Of a stretch of DNA of 64,000 nt, positions 22,966 to 36,516 are shown in pieces. The stretch is from Varroa destructor (Eukaryota; Arthropoda; Arachnida; Mesostigmata; Varroidae), in NCBI RefSeq assembly GCF_002443255.2, contig NW_019211454.1:15860243-15924242 (forward strand), written 5' to 3'. The position numbers and the translations under genes are program-made. The notes under the pieces are model-generated. The model was not told the origin of the DNA. It searched no databases and saw only the letters and a list, made by a program, of their open reading frames with translations. The number at the start of each line of letters is the position of its first letter. Position 1 is the first letter of the stretch.

Positions 22966-25894
22966 ATCAACGCCGGACTTCAGTCAATCTCTCCGGGGTC
23001 CGCGCGTTGCCTCACTTGTTTGGCGCATCGTTAGTATCGGCGTGGGCAATGCTGATTTCTGTGGGTCTGGAAGGTTTTTGGCAACGTTATCATCGCCACT
23101 GTTAGTGTCTGGGCTAGACAGTCAATGCGGTGCTTCCAATATTCACAGCTCGTCTTCCTGCACTTATGTCTTTTACGATCCCGCTTATCTTTAGTATTTT
23201 CAAATATACATATTTTTCTCAACCCAGCCTCAATCTAAACTGGCTTACAACTTCCGGCTCTGTAGTCTCTTTGGACGCCGGTACGAAAAATGCAGACTGC
23301 GGGCGCTCAGCCCCGAAGCCCTTATATGTGTGCCTCTCGCTTTCTTCATACTTTACTTCTTAAACTTTTTTTTTACTCTTCTTTTTATTGTGCTATGTCC
23401 ACTAGTGTTTTCAGATAGTTTCAGTTAGTTCTTTTACAAGCAAAGCAACAAGCTCGTCTATGGCGATTAGCAGTGCGGTGACTTTACAATTTGACAGAAG
23501 GACGCGCCGAATTTAAGCGCTGGCCGAGTTTCTACCCAGATGAAAACTTTCCTTTTTTGCTTGAAATTAGTTGGCAATTGATTGCTTTAGAAGTTCGTGT
23601 TATCAGCTTGGGCTTCATAATTAAAAAGTACCTGTTAAAAACATAGTACATTCGAACTGACAGCAGTCAGCTCAAATCGAAGGCAAGCTCGAAGTTAAAA
23701 CAGCATTAACAATAGAGGGACGGCGGCTCATTGTCGATGAATGCCGTCAGAAAGTCAGCCCTTATGAGCTTCAATGCCTGTACGTATATTGTTATTTTTG
23801 CTCAATGCGGACCTTTGGTATCTAATCATTACAAAAGCTGCACTTACATTCAGTTTAGGTTAGTCTGTCGACTACGGGTGTCTAAAGCTAACAATGACTA
23901 CACCGGCCTGTTTCGCAATACTCTCAACCCCAAATACATTTTCTCAACCCACAAATTGACTCGTATTCCATATAGTATTTACGAATATGTAAAATGGTCA
24001 ATAATACATTAACTATCAACTTACATTGAACACACATCCGTGCGATGTAAAATCGCTCTCTGACCGTTTCCTTATCGAACCAGCAACTCCGTCAATAACC
24101 AATATATTAGATCTTCACATTTCCACCAAGCTCTCGATGAGCATTGTGTCTAGCCAGCACATCCAATAACAAATATTTCAAATAGCAGGTGATCTTCACA
24201 TCCATTACTATGAAAATCATAAACCTATTGTATAAACACTCCTTAACAAAGCGATACAAAATAACAGAAGCTTCGATTATTTGCTTCGTATATATGCCCT
24301 AACATATGCCCTCGAACACACAACTGTGTATATGTACATATATAATGAAGTGCAGCCGAGAGCCAATGTGAAGCTAATCCCAGTTCAGTAAAGCCTAGTT
24401 CTGCGTAACACCCGGTAGAACACTGGGTTTCGGTAAATGGGCGACTCCGCCTAGCGAGTCTTCGATTTGTAGCAAATGGCAGAATCTGGAAAGTGGTGGT
24501 GGTAGTAGTAATAATAGCAATGTGTTACTGCTTTCTTCTCATTTAAACTCCATTAACTTCTGAAGGAATCGTTTTAGGCCTAGAGAACGAATGGAGTCAA
24601 GAGTCGAGCCTAGACGACTAGTCAGGCCACTATCATTACTATCCAAGTTTGCCGTCGCCATTGCAAACGACGTGCCGTGATACCGGTGCCGCGGTTTAGA
24701 TTGTCGAGAGCGCCAATTTTTCCCACTACTCGTTTACCCCACTAGAGAAAGCTTCGGGCAGGAATCGATAAATCCAAAGCGACATCAACGTCGTCAAAAA
24801 ATCGCGACAGATGGAGAGGCAAAGTAAATGTTGACGCTATTGTTGTTGTTGCTATGTGCTACTTATGTTGTCATTCCTTATCAGTCTCAGTGCCTTCGAC
24901 CTGATGCAGCCTGTATATTTAAATGAAACCTGTTGTGGTCCGCTGATGCTGTTATTAAAAGTAATTAATAGTATTATACTTTTCTCGTGATACGATTGTC
25001 GTTTCCAGCCGAAACACGAGAATGTCACTGCATAAGTAAGCTGAGAAGTAAACTTTCAAGGAACGCTACATGTTGGGCAACTGAAGCATAGAGATAAGTT
25101 GAAATAGGCTAGCACGCGCGGCCATCGCGTCTCGAAAGACGCACGAAGTTGATAGAGAACTGTTAGATAGACACCATTGAGTTAAACGCGCAAGTATAAT
25201 GTACGTATGTAAGTGGCTAAACATCGCCCCGCCATTGACCATTAGTCGGTTCGTTAATTATTAGGCCAAATGGAATCGACTGTTTGTTCGTATCTCAAAA
25301 CGACAGATATCGAGTCTCTCGTTTTGCCATTTTGTCCTACGCACAATCGCAGAAGAGACAAATCGCCTGTTGCCGTTTTGTTACGACGTTACCCAGCGAA
25401 GATTGATGTAACGAGTCAAGAATAGGATAGAATGATAGCTCAGTTACCTGACGGCCTACACGAGTAACTGTAACCAGCAAAGCTGATTTGAGAACGTACG
25501 TCAGCAACAAGGGATTCCCGGTGTTTGCCTAGATGTCCTAGCGAAGATGCAACAAGAACGTTAAAAGCCTGCCGAAGCCGTTTCGCATAAGGTATCCCTT
25601 GATCTTTGTATTTCTATTAGCACTACCTGTGATATTAGTACGACTACAAAGATCGTAGGACCATGAATGCAGCGGTTGTATGATAGGTATAAAAATATAA
25701 TATTTTGTTTTTTAAATACTATCTACAGAACCATGATACTTTAAAAAAATCAAATTTATAACTGTTGTAATTCTAATGTTTAGAATTATGTGAGTGCCAA
25801 GAAAACCATGAAGTACACATGTTATAGCTTGATGGCAGAAATGCTCTAATCTGCCTTCGTTAAAGATTGCTTGTTTATTAATTATTCATTTTAC

Positions 25895-25917
25895 ATATAT
25901 ATATATATATATATATA
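25895..25917. repeat. (AT)n microsatellite
   Basis: An uninterrupted AT run of 23 bases. Confidence 0.9.
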
Positions 25918-26175
25918 GTTATCGAAATATTAACGTTATGTACATTAAAATCTATCAAGTTGGTGTCACAGCCGCTCCGATTGATTAGCAAGTGTACCAA
26001 ATACATATGATCACCACTTTCCATCAATATAAATAGAAGTACTCTAACTACTAAATAACTACTAAATATAGATAATAGATTTTCTCCTAGTTTAGTCCGC
26101 GATGTCTAACACTAGTAGTGACTTAAATTAATGGCACGCCTTAGATCAGGCCCTCTTAATACCTGTGCCACGAAA

Positions 26176-26193
26176 AAAATTATATATAATTTT
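26176..26193. repeat. Perfect 18-bp AT palindrome
   Basis: AAAATTATATATAATTTT is its own reverse complement. It may extrude as a small hairpin; AT-only palindromes also arise by chance in AT-rich DNA. Confidence 0.8.
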
Positions 26194-27045
26194 CTTACAA
26201 TAAACTAGGCTACGTGACCCTACGTGAATTTATTGTAACAACTAGAGATCGTTTAAAGTTATAACTTCGTACCTGTAAACATTTGATATTATTGCTTACG
26301 ACACAAGATTGGCCAGCGGCGGCGTTGACAAATAATTCGGTGGCATCACCGGCTCCATTGTTTAACAATATTTCTCTAGATGATAAAACAAATGATTTCA
26401 AATGGTACACTACAGTATTTACACACACAATATCAATCATTTGTTCAGCCATATTTGTTTGTCTGATAACATTCATAAGGCGTTTAATACTACTGCGGTC
26501 TCAGGAGTCGCTCGCCAATTGTCGATATAGGTTCGTCTCGGGGCGTTCACCACAATGCCTTGGACAAGCCAGGCATCGTTTGGTGTCGTTGTTCAACCCG
26601 AATGCAGCGGAAGGTACAACCAATCGTCGCGTCATTGTTAGAAGTGACCAATAAGCAGCTTCAAGCTCAAACCGGATGCTTTTTTTCAGGCAGGCTGGTA
26701 TTGGATTCAGGACTTTTATTGGTTGGTTGATTTATTTGTCTTCTAAACATTAATGGTCCGTGTGTGTCCTAAAGCATTTTTATATATGATGTCCTTGTCG
26801 CCACGTTTTGTATTGCATGGGAAATGACGACTGTTGAGCTGCCGCGAATAGAGTTAAAATGTAACTGAAATAAGGTGCATCTGATCCACGTTGATATTAC
26901 GTTAGTAACTTTTATTTATTATACGTTTGCTTCATATAGGAAATTTCTAGGTAAAAATGAAAAATACTTAATAGACACCTGGAATCTCTGCTTCGAGTTC
27001 CGTTAACATGTCTAAATGCGGAAGTTATAATTATTAAAGTTATAG

Positions 27046-27258
27046 ATGCGTAAAGCATGGCATGATATAAGAAACGTTGACATCGGTATAACAGATTTAT
27101 TTCAAGGAAACCCAGAGTTTTATCGTCAGGGAAGACTGCCATTCGAAGACGACAGCGATACTGCTTACCATCTTAAGAACTTCACGAAGGCGACTACCTT
27201 AAAGGTGGTTGTAGTTAGGTTCAACGAGTCGTCGATCCGGCATGTGCGCGATGTGTGA
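27046..27258 (+). CDS. Unrecognised small open frame, 70 codons, doubtful
   Basis: It begins with ATG and has a balanced, protein-like composition: charged residues spread evenly, a DDSD acidic patch and a short KVVVVRF beta-like strand. No family is recognised. It has no signal peptide or membrane segment. Another frame of similar quality starts 180 bases downstream on the same strand (27438), so the two could be exons or remnants of one gene, though I see no convincing splice pair. Confidence 0.12.
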   Translation: MRKAWHDIRNVDIGITDLFQGNPEFYRQGRLPFEDDSDTAYHLKNFTKATTLKVVVVRFNESSIRHVRDV

Positions 27259-27437
27259 ATACTAACGATCAGTAGATAAGTTAGCAAAATTTATTTATAT
27301 TTAGTAAAATTTATTAACAGTTTTGTTAGGTTGTTGGCGCCTACCGATGGACAATGCGCTACTAATCTGAGCTGATTTTTTGTGGTGCTCACAAGGCCAT
27401 GTAGACTCGTTTATAGCTAACACATCGCGAAACTTTG

Positions 27438-27899
27438 ATGTTTATTAGATCTATGTCAGTCAACTTAGTTCGCGGTGTTCGTACACTGCACGAAGCGTTT
27501 TTTCCAGTCTATCCATTACCAGGTTCATGTAGCATGGTGTTCCTGGATCCCGCTGCATCAATGCACTACGGCGACTATCGTCTAACAGAGTTGTTTTTAT
27601 CAATTGACCCGGTTATTAGGTATTCTCCCATTCTGCCAATGGAGAGGGCAACAATATTGGGTAGAATAGAGTGCAGGAATAATCGAATACGAGTTATAGA
27701 TGCGTTTCCGTTGCTTTCCGTTAGAAGTCTGGGTACTGTGCTTGTATATTTAGCTAACTCAAGGAAAATTTGCAAGGACGATTCTGTTTGCCATTTGGGG
27801 CCGTTTTCATTGCCCCGCTCGAACGTTTTTACTGCTGTCACACTGATTCTGACTGCTATCTATTTCACAACACTGCCACAAAACGGCACACCAATATAG
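27438..27899 (+). CDS. Unrecognised open frame, 153 codons, doubtful
   Basis: It starts at ATG 27438 and ends with TAG at 27899. The predicted protein is moderately hydrophobic with one possible membrane stretch near its C-terminus (VFTAVTLILTAIYF). I do not recognise it. A frame of 153 codons in DNA of moderate AT content is longer than most chance frames here, but nothing else supports a gene. Confidence 0.13.
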   Translation: MFIRSMSVNLVRGVRTLHEAFFPVYPLPGSCSMVFLDPAASMHYGDYRLTELFLSIDPVIRYSPILPMERATILGRIECRNNRIRVIDAFPLLSVRSLGTVLVYLANSRKICKDDSVCHLGPFSLPRSNVFTAVTLILTAIYFTTLPQNGTPI

Positions 27900-29872
27900 G
27901 TAGACCTTTTAAAGTTTAATTGATTCGAGTATTTTTCATCTATGTCTCTGTTTTGCTTGCTACTGATCAATGTCACTCTTCATAAATATACGACTTAGCA
28001 TAGTTTAACGACCCAGCTGACCGGAGCAATCGTATCTTTCGTGCAAAAAGAGGTAACGCGGTTGGATGGTGAAGAGACGCGATGATTAAAATGTCGAGCT
28101 GACGGAGCTATAATGACTGCATCATTCTATTGATAACAACAACGGAACTTTCAAAGCCAATGTCCGCCATGTTTTTGCCGACCTTGACCGCCAATTGACA
28201 AACAGGTAACTCACTTATTCAGACATAGTTCTCGCTGACTCCGAACGGTTGGGACAATGTACAGATATTGTGTGTTTTTGAATTAGTCATACACTTCTAT
28301 AATGCTTTATGTTAATAATGTGTTTGCCCATCGTTTCGCGATTTGTACTATCACTGAATTCGAATTCCGCGCCTTCTGCTGCTTCATCCAGCCTGTGACA
28401 CGGTCAAATTGTCTCCGCAGAAGATTCGCGATTATGGTATACGAATATATTCACTGAAGTAAGAAAAAAAGGAAAAAAACCCTAATGCAGTAACCGAGGA
28501 GGCGTATCCACTATATAGAAGGAGTATGCCATGAGTGCCTTTAAATCATAATATAAGTAACAGTTATGACTATTACTAGAATTATGGTACGAATATCAGC
28601 CAGTGTTGCTTTCGGACCAAGTTCATATCGTGCGATGTCAGCCTATTCTTTTTGATCAACAGTGAATTGTTGAATGATTAAGAGTACATATGGAAAAGTT
28701 CGCCGTACCATACCATCGCAACAAATTTTCCGTATTTCGACCGTATCCATTCCTATTGTTATAATATGTGGCTGAATATGCAGAGGAGATCTATATGGGG
28801 GTTGGTGACTGTACATCGACACATCCATATTCAATATTTGCTCTCGACTTCACACGTTATGATTGGCGTTCTCGCAGCCTAGGGAACTTCGAGTTGGGAC
28901 CATTTTAGGACCAATATGCGTCGATGCCAGCATCGCCGGCTCCGATCACATTCCTCCTCCACCCCGTTGAAGCAAAATAGAAATGCAAAGTCGGCCGCGT
29001 TCTTCTCAGCATCCTCGCGTGAAAACCTCTGATCGTTGCGTTGACGCCTAGTGTTATTTTCGGATTTTTCGTCCATCGCCCGTTGGAGGATTACTCGTTC
29101 GAAGCGGTTTTTCCTGCGATCTTTAGAATCGCGTGCGAATTATTCGTATTTTCCCCACTTCCAAAAGCGCGCAAACGCCCCATCACTGCTTGCAAAGACT
29201 TGCAAGGTGGTAGCCACTACTAGAAGCCCGTTTTCAAAGCTTTTCCTTCCTGTCTCGTGTTCCGCTACGGCCACTGTCTGCCCGAGGCCTCAGCGGCGAT
29301 CGAAGCAAGGAAGAGGGGGTTAGATGACGATTTCCATAACGTAGTTCGCCTTAGAATAGCTTGGTCGAAAGCTAGCTCCAGCTTTGGGCTGAGCGGCCAC
29401 ACCGACTTTACTATACGGCCCGTAGCTTGTAGCATAGCCAAATCATAACAACACACATAGTACCTCGACTCCTGGGACGCCCATTCTCGTTACCCTACAA
29501 GATGCTGGGTCTGTGGCGTAGCGGGCGTCCATAGAGAGGCTTCACAACAACAACTGCTGGTTTGTCGTCAAAAGAGCGCTAGGCATATGGCTCTTGACGG
29601 AGAAAAACGCAATGACAGCATTATTGAAGTCCAACGAAAAAAACTTCAGAACTAACTGTGGAGGTTTCGCCATTCTAGAACCTTGTAGATGTATGTAATG
29701 GTTGTTAGGAAAATAATAATAATAAGAACAGGGCATAGTGCATACAGAGGTTGCAACAACGCTACGACCTACACAGTTGAAATTAAACTGAGTGTTTAGA
29801 GTTTTTACGTCTGGTTCTACTTTCTACGTTCAGTATTGCTTCAGATAGTGTCAACATTTGCGAGCTATTTCC

Positions 29873-29935
29873 ACACCTAGTATCGAACCTCGGCCATTTC
29901 ACGTCCCACACTGCATTACCTACGTCGACGGGCGC
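29873..29935 (-). repeat. Possible tRNA-derived SINE-like fragment (B box)
   Basis: On the minus strand, AGGTTCGATACT (starting near 29891) matches the polymerase III B box. An A-box-like TAGGTAATGCAG precedes it, but at shorter than normal spacing. Probably a decayed module. Confidence 0.3.
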
Positions 29936-32071
29936 TCGCTACGATTGAAGGGTACCCTAGTTCCTTACAAAAAGCGTCCCAAATCCGCGGTGTCCAACGC
30001 TTCATTCCTGTGAACATAAGGTTACCCACAATAGCGGTCGCAGCACATCAGCTACGTGGCTGTGATTCAACGAAGCCACAGCCTCCAAGTTGGCCAGTGT
30101 TCTAGACAAAGTAAACACAGGAAAAAAAACTTGTAAATCGCCTACGTCATCTCTTCCTTGCGCTCTCTCTCTAATTTTGTTTCTTTTCAATTGTACAAGC
30201 ATAGGTCGTTCCCAAATCGAAACTAGAAGACGTTCCTTTGTACAAAGTATCATACTACGAGAACAGAATAGCACACTGGCGGGGTGTCCGGCCCGGCTCC
30301 GGTTCCTGTTACTTTGATGCTACAAACAGGACATGTGCACTACGCTCTATATACATCCTGCAGTAGACCAGCCTAACGGCCCGGTCCGCTTGTGACGGCG
30401 GTTCCGCAAGAAGGAGTTCCGAAAAATACAAAAGTGGCTAACGTGTTTTTATGCTACTATAATATTTGTTCTCTTCCAATCGCTTACATAGAGCCTCGTC
30501 GCCTACTTCTTCTTAGGCAAGAAAAAGCTGAACGCGCGCTACTTTAAGAAGGCAAGCCGAGGACCTAAAAGGACAAGACTTGGCTGAAAGATGTGGCCCG
30601 GAACTATAGTGTGTTCCCGATTCTCAGCTGGTCGTTTCACTCGTTGACTATCCCGTTCCCGTATGGCTTTTTTGCGATAGAAAGTTTAAGAAAGAAACTC
30701 AAACGGGTCTGTGTCGCGGGGCTAATGGATAACGACTAGTTAATGGGACGGGAAAGAATTTCGTATGCGTAGAAGAAAAGCCTTTAGACGATGTAGAGGA
30801 ATTCGTAATGGAATCTCACACATGTATATAGTATAATTTATATATCGTTTCGGAAGGTACCGTCGGAGGGGGCGACTCGTCGTTGGAATGAAAGCAAAGA
30901 GTACAACGTGTATTAAAAGAGTTGACAGAAGCCTCTGTGCTTTTTGTCTATGGCGATCAAGGTGACGATTTACTCGTTTTATCTAGCCAATTCAATTCCG
31001 AAAACATTGAGAAACAAAATCAAAACTTATAGATTCCTACAGAACTAATCTTGTATTAATATTTTATTATGTTATGCATCCAAATGCGCCCCCCTTGGGC
31101 GTCCTATGCCTGAAATTACCTGCGCTTGGATCTCTGTGGTTCTTTCATGCAACAGCTGCGCTATTTCGTAGCGTACTTCTAGCATTCTTAGTGCCTTTTG
31201 CAACCGCTTACAGATAATGGCACGTCATCATCACGATCTGTTAAAAAAAAAAGCTGCGTCTTTATTTGAAAGGTCGTTTAGACTTTTCCCTTGAGATTGT
31301 CGATCTTCCCCTTCGTTTCTTGATCCTCCCTTTCGATCCGACGACCAGGCAAAGGTTTCATTTGAATGTCACGCAGACAGGTCTTCGATGTCTCTATTTT
31401 ATGTACAATATAACGGCACCCTATTAATTGTCGAGTCATCTAGCTCTCGAGGATTTCGTGGCTGCGCTTATCAACTGACTAACTGGAGTGCTGAAATGAA
31501 TCGCTTGATTGTGTGCTTATCCATGTCGAGTAATATCTGATGTTATCGCATGTAGAACACGCTTTGACAGAACGACTTGACTGCTGTGTAACGACGTTTA
31601 TTCATTGGTCAGTTTTTTCATTAATTGTTCTTTCCCTCATTTGTCCCATTGTCGTTCGGTGCTGATTCGTTCTTGGTCAGCGAATAGAAACTTACTATAA
31701 CGCTTCTCTTTTGGCGTACCATGATACTAATGCGGTTTACAGACAGAAGCTTTGCGTTGAGCCAATTGTAAGGCAGTCAACGTAAAGAAGTTTTAGATAG
31801 CCGATGCTCAGGCCAATCAGTTGTCCTTTCGGTCCGCATGGCTCTTGTTTCTTTGCATGCTGAATTTATCTTTACTTATGAAACATAAACGCTTTAAGTA
31901 AAAGAACATAAGGACAGGATTTGTGATTTTTTGACCATAGTTTGAATAGAGGCCAGCCTATATACATTTTCTCATAATTCTTTGCTTTCCTAGCGAATTT
32001 TTAGCATTACGTAGTGTCCCAAAGTACTCATCTGGGCGCATTAATTGTAACTAACGAAGTGAATTGGATAG

Positions 32072-32116
32072 TTCAAATTTTATACCTGGTACCGCTGTTA
32101 GGCGTTCTATCAGACG
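32072..32116 (+). repeat. Dispersed 45-bp repeat, copy 2
   Basis: Partner of 6953-6997 in the same orientation. All differences between the two are transitions. No open frame or terminal repeat is visible around it. Confidence 0.5.
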
Positions 32117-34747
32117 AACGTAGCAGGTTCTTACCATTCTGAAATCTGCCATAATGCGGTCGTCAGGTAGGCGAGGGGATAGATAGAATCGGGTAATCCG
32201 AATAGGCAATATTGGCTAAACACTAAGCCATAATATAAGCCTGTAGTAGTGTCAAAAAAGTAACTGAAGTGCAAAATGAACAACGGTATTTTAAGGCAAA
32301 TGGTGTGAAGACCATTAACGGCTAGAAACCGTTAGTAAGCGTTAGTACGCGGTCGTGGCAAGAAATAATTTGATTTGGGATCATTACGTAAACGTAATAT
32401 CATACGCACATCTCTCTGAGTATATGTCATACGTTACGGATCTCATAGATGCTTAACTATTAATAAAGCGTGTCCAACTCAGTAACACCCTGTTGTTCTT
32501 AATATAGGTCAACAAATCCCAAGTACCTGTGTACAAACAACAAACACTTATTTTCCTATTTAGGACCAATCATAGAGCTACGAGCCTTTCTAGATCACCG
32601 CGTGAAAGGCATAATCGACTAATACGACCGTACGCATTTCGTTTACCGCAGTCAAAATTAGCCCTTTTACTACACCTTAAGACAACAATAGGTCGTGCGT
32701 CTCTAGACGTATTTTTAGACCATAGCATTTTCACACTGTTTACTAATCATCTTCTCTACTGCTGTATAAACAAATACAATTACTTGGAAAAAGTACATCA
32801 CATGTATCAATCTCCCTTGCAGCGAGGTTAAGCGCTTCACTCAACCTCGAGGCTTTACTGTTTGTAGTCATACTTCTTTGGACACGACTTCTTAACTGGG
32901 TCGAGTCAAACACAGCCAACTGACCCACTTCGTATATTCGATGCGATATGTTTGTTTGTTTTTTTTTAGCGTCATCATTTCGTCCAGACGCATAACGTTT
33001 GCATTTACTAACCTATTCTATTCGAATTTTTTAATACCGATAGTCAACGTCGTCGCTGTTCTTGATGAAGCCACTCTAAATGTGGCCGCATGTACCCTTC
33101 ATTCAAGATTACGTAGATGCCTTATTCCATTAGCCTATAATATAGTGTCTTCTACTCCGTTTTATTATCATGAAATCATGGTCTCGCCCGTTGCTGGCTG
33201 TTTTATTATGGTCGATCAAAATCAGCCTAAGGCTATCCCTTCGATAGCTCGCTGCGGACGAGAACTAACAATAAAACTCGATAAAATCACTTGAAGTGTA
33301 ACTTACGAGTGCGCTGTGTTGTCTCGTACTACCCGTTTTGGGACGCGCTGGAGTTCCAACGCACCCTGGGCTGGCCTAACTGGGTTAAGCTGGATCTTAT
33401 CAATTATTCTTCTTTCCTCTAGCTTTGCCCACATTGTTTTTCGCAATAGTTTCATCATGATACACATCTTTGGTTGGAAAACGCTTGAAATTAATCAACG
33501 CCAGACCAGCGGCACCAAAGAAGCGACAACGCTCCCGAGGGAATCACCATAGTCTTGACATAGCCTTGTACTACAAGAGCCCGAACGTAAACAGCAACCT
33601 TTTTGCGTCTTCAATTGACCGGATAATTCTATAATATTAACGGAATAAGCGGCAAGCCTTCTGCAGCCACCCAATAGATATCGCAACTCAATGTACTCAA
33701 TTCCGAAGTGCGTGAATTTGCCGTAAGAGGAGGTAGGGTATTGGGTTCGATAGAACTAAAGTTCGGTATCTGCCCGGACACCATTTGATTTGTTGTATGT
33801 AACTGGTATAGATGTGGCTAGCTAATACAAATGGCAGAAATGACGGTGCCGCTTTTCATAATTCGTTGGTGTGGTTCGGGTTTGGTAACGAAATGTAAAC
33901 GTAAAGAACCAAAATAAGTCAGGAATGTATTACATACGGTATTGTGGCCTCTCAAAGCTTGACAAGCTACTCAAGGAATAGGCATAATTTTCAATTGAAT
34001 CAACTATTATAGTTTGTTACCTGGCGAATAATCTGAATCACTTGATTAATAATAGCCCCCTATATTTACCGACTGTATCAATATCACACCGTGATATGTG
34101 CAAAGGATACAGGATGACTATGCCATAGTTTTTTGGTATTCGATAAGGTGACGACACATATAAGGCGCATACGATGCTTGCGTCCATGTAGTATTGTTAT
34201 CCTGCAATGGTGTTTCTTTTCGCTAATGACTGAATGGTCGTATGCCGTTTCCATTCTGCTTCCTAAGCCCATTCTTTGCTGCTTTTGATCTTTCCCTGCT
34301 TGTGAGAATCCATTTAGGCTCCGTCTATCATCATTCCTCGCACCTGAGTCGTTCTCTAGGCGCGCTGTTCCACCCCGCCACTCCCGAATTGAGATTTGAT
34401 TGAGCTAGAAATCGACAACGTTTCCCGTATTCAGTCCCTACCACAGCGATATTACTTCAGCTGCTCTTACAGGAATGACCATTCAAAATCACCACTGAAC
34501 AACCCTGTCGCTCCACGGCCGAGCCAACATCAGACGCTGTTTCGTAACTGAGCGGCTGAAAGCAGCAGAAGGTTCATTAAGCCATCAGATGCTCCTCTTT
34601 TATAGCATTAAAGCTGTACCCGTGGACACGGTGTTATTGCTACGATTTGTACATTTTCTGTTTTCGTGTTACTGACCCGCCCCGGGTTTACGGCTCGACC
34701 GGGGCCTCTCATTCACTCAAGCCTGCCTGTGCAGTCGTCATTGTGGC

Positions 34748-34810
34748 CTTCACGGAGCAGTGCCGTGGCCATCCGTAAGTGAAAGGGCCGCGGTTCGACC
34801 CAATTGATCC
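34748..34810 (+). repeat. Possible tRNA-derived SINE-like module (B box)
   Basis: CGGTTCGACCC (34791-34801) matches the B box and sits 44 bases after a weak A-box-like segment containing GCAGTGCCGTGG. No functional tRNA fold is apparent. Confidence 0.35.
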
Positions 34811-35937
34811 GGCCGCGGAGGAATAGAGCGAGGAACACTCCGACATTGGCGTTTCGCTCTGCCGCCACCTTCACCGCTGGTACGGCTGTTATTCTACGGG
34901 ACGCCAGGCCCTAAAAAAGTCCGAACGTTGCGCGTACGCTCGGTTGCTTTCGTAAAGAATTGCTCTCGCGTCGCTTTTTTCTTTAGCCGGCAGGGTTCGC
35001 TCTGCAGTCGCATATCGCCAGTCCCACAGATAACTAAATATACGTAGTAAGCTCTATATAGATGTATCTGTGTCAGGACGCATGGTATGCTTGTGTGTGT
35101 ATGTGAGACTCAACCTCGGGAATATAGATGATCGGGGTCGTGTAGCTTTGACGTGTTACTGAGTTTCCTTACCTGTACTGCGTGCATGCATGCATAGAGG
35201 TCGATATAAAGACAGGCAACACGTGCGGTGGATGACACAGTGGAAAAACGAACAGATATTTAGCTGAAGGCGGGCTAAGGCATTTGACGCGGTGGGCAGA
35301 GGCTACGAGGAGCGCTGCAACGCAGGAGCTACACGACGTGCTCAACGTTGATGAAAAAGGGAGGGCTGTTATGATTAATGACGGGAAATTGTCACGCTAG
35401 TGATCCTGGTCGCCTTGTTTCATTAGATGCATATTCAGTGACAAAAGAGTACCAGGACAAACAAATGTCAGTGCTGTCTGTGCTAAATATTGATGCATAA
35501 GCAAGCATACATATATACGTTACTGTGCCATAGCAACAGGGTTCTTGTTCTAAGCTATAAACTAGGTAAATTTCGTATTTGTGGTGTATGGCTCCCTTAG
35601 CCATAAGCATATATATTTTTATTAAAACCAATATGATTAAGTAATACATATGTTTCGTAATGCGACAATGCGCAACGCAAGGCATATTTTGTTTGATACA
35701 GTCAATTATCTTACAAACAATAACGAACCGTTCAAATCTTCACCGTATTATTCATATTTAAAAAAAAATTTGCCTTTCAAAGGGGCACAAATTTTATTTT
35801 CTGGGAGAAGAAATCCCACCTTTGCCAATGTGAAGATAGAAATAATAGTACCATGAATATTAGCTTCCCAGTTCTATGATTTTAAATATATATTATAAAC
35901 ACGAGGATAATGCTTGTGTTAATTTGTCATAGAATCA

Positions 35938-36037
35938 NNNNNNNNNNNNNNNNNNNNNNNNNNNNNNNNNNNNNNNNNNNNNNNNNNNNNNNNNNNNNNN
36001 NNNNNNNNNNNNNNNNNNNNNNNNNNNNNNNNNNNNN
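35938..36037. other. Assembly gap (100 N)
   Basis: Exactly 100 N. The right side resumes in a TA-rich tract, which may explain the break in assembly. Confidence 0.98.
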
Positions 36038-36129
36038 TATATGTATATATAATCAAGATGTAAAGCGTTTGGCTTTAGAGTAATAATAACAATATGCACG
36101 TTTTTTACTAAATTTTGTGAAAAAACGTT

Positions 36130-36516
36130 TTATGTTTTCTTTTTTAATTTACGGATGCCAAAAATATTGAAAGTAAATTTTTTAGAGAGGCAAATTATCA
36201 CCACCCGTTGATCCCAGAGTCCATTGCCACTTGACCAGTTACCATCATCAGGCTCTGAAGCTATCTGGAAGAATCTTTTCTTCCCGACCAAGAGTTCGCT
36301 TATCAGCGCATAGCCTTGAAGCTTACACAGGAGCAGATTGAGTTTCAGGGTTCTATCGTAGTTATTAAACTTGAGAACACTCGGCGCATAGAACGCCATA
36401 AACAGCCAGTCGAAGTCAAGACGCAAGTTCCGCACTGCCGACGACGCACCTTTAGCGAGCGTCGCCAAACGATGCAGCTTGTAAGTGGATCTGTTACAAA
36501 GTATACGAGCGAACAT
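36130..36516 (-). CDS. Unrecognised open frame, 128 codons, possible exon
   Basis: An ATG-started frame on the minus strand, ending 92 bases from the 100-N gap. The composition looks more protein-like than most frames here: aromatic and hydrophobic residues are mixed with charged ones (LDFDWLFMAFYAPSVLKF) and it ends in a basic tail. No family, signal peptide or catalytic motif is recognised. The GC content is higher than in the AT-rich flanks, as would fit an exon or a decayed coding fragment. The gap prevents a look farther downstream. Confidence 0.2.
   Translation of the reverse strand: MFARILCNRSTYKLHRLATLAKGASSAVRNLRLDFDWLFMAFYAPSVLKFNNYDRTLKLNLLLCKLQGYALISELLVGKKRFFQIASEPDDGNWSSGNGLWDQRVVIICLSKKFTFNIFGIRKLKKKT

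Larger units (their letters stand above)
22966..35937. other. Gene-poor stretch
   Basis: No confident gene. It contains two unrecognised frames near 27.0-27.9 kb (listed separately), (AT)n at 25895-25917, an 18-bp perfect palindrome at 26176-26193, tRNA-like modules near 29.9 and 34.8 kb, and the second copy of the 45-bp repeat at 32072-32116. A frame at 26283-26654 has a hydrophobic stretch but no in-frame ATG. The right end is a 100-base N-gap. Confidence 0.5.

Noticed and set aside
26283..26654. 123-codon frame with a membrane-like stretch (TISIICSAIFVCLITFI)
   Set aside because: There is no in-frame ATG, no splice support and no recognised family; a hydrophobic run alone is weak evidence in AT-rich DNA.
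33731..33746. GGGTTCGATAG resembling a polymerase III B box
   Set aside because: No A-box-like segment is present at the right distance upstream.
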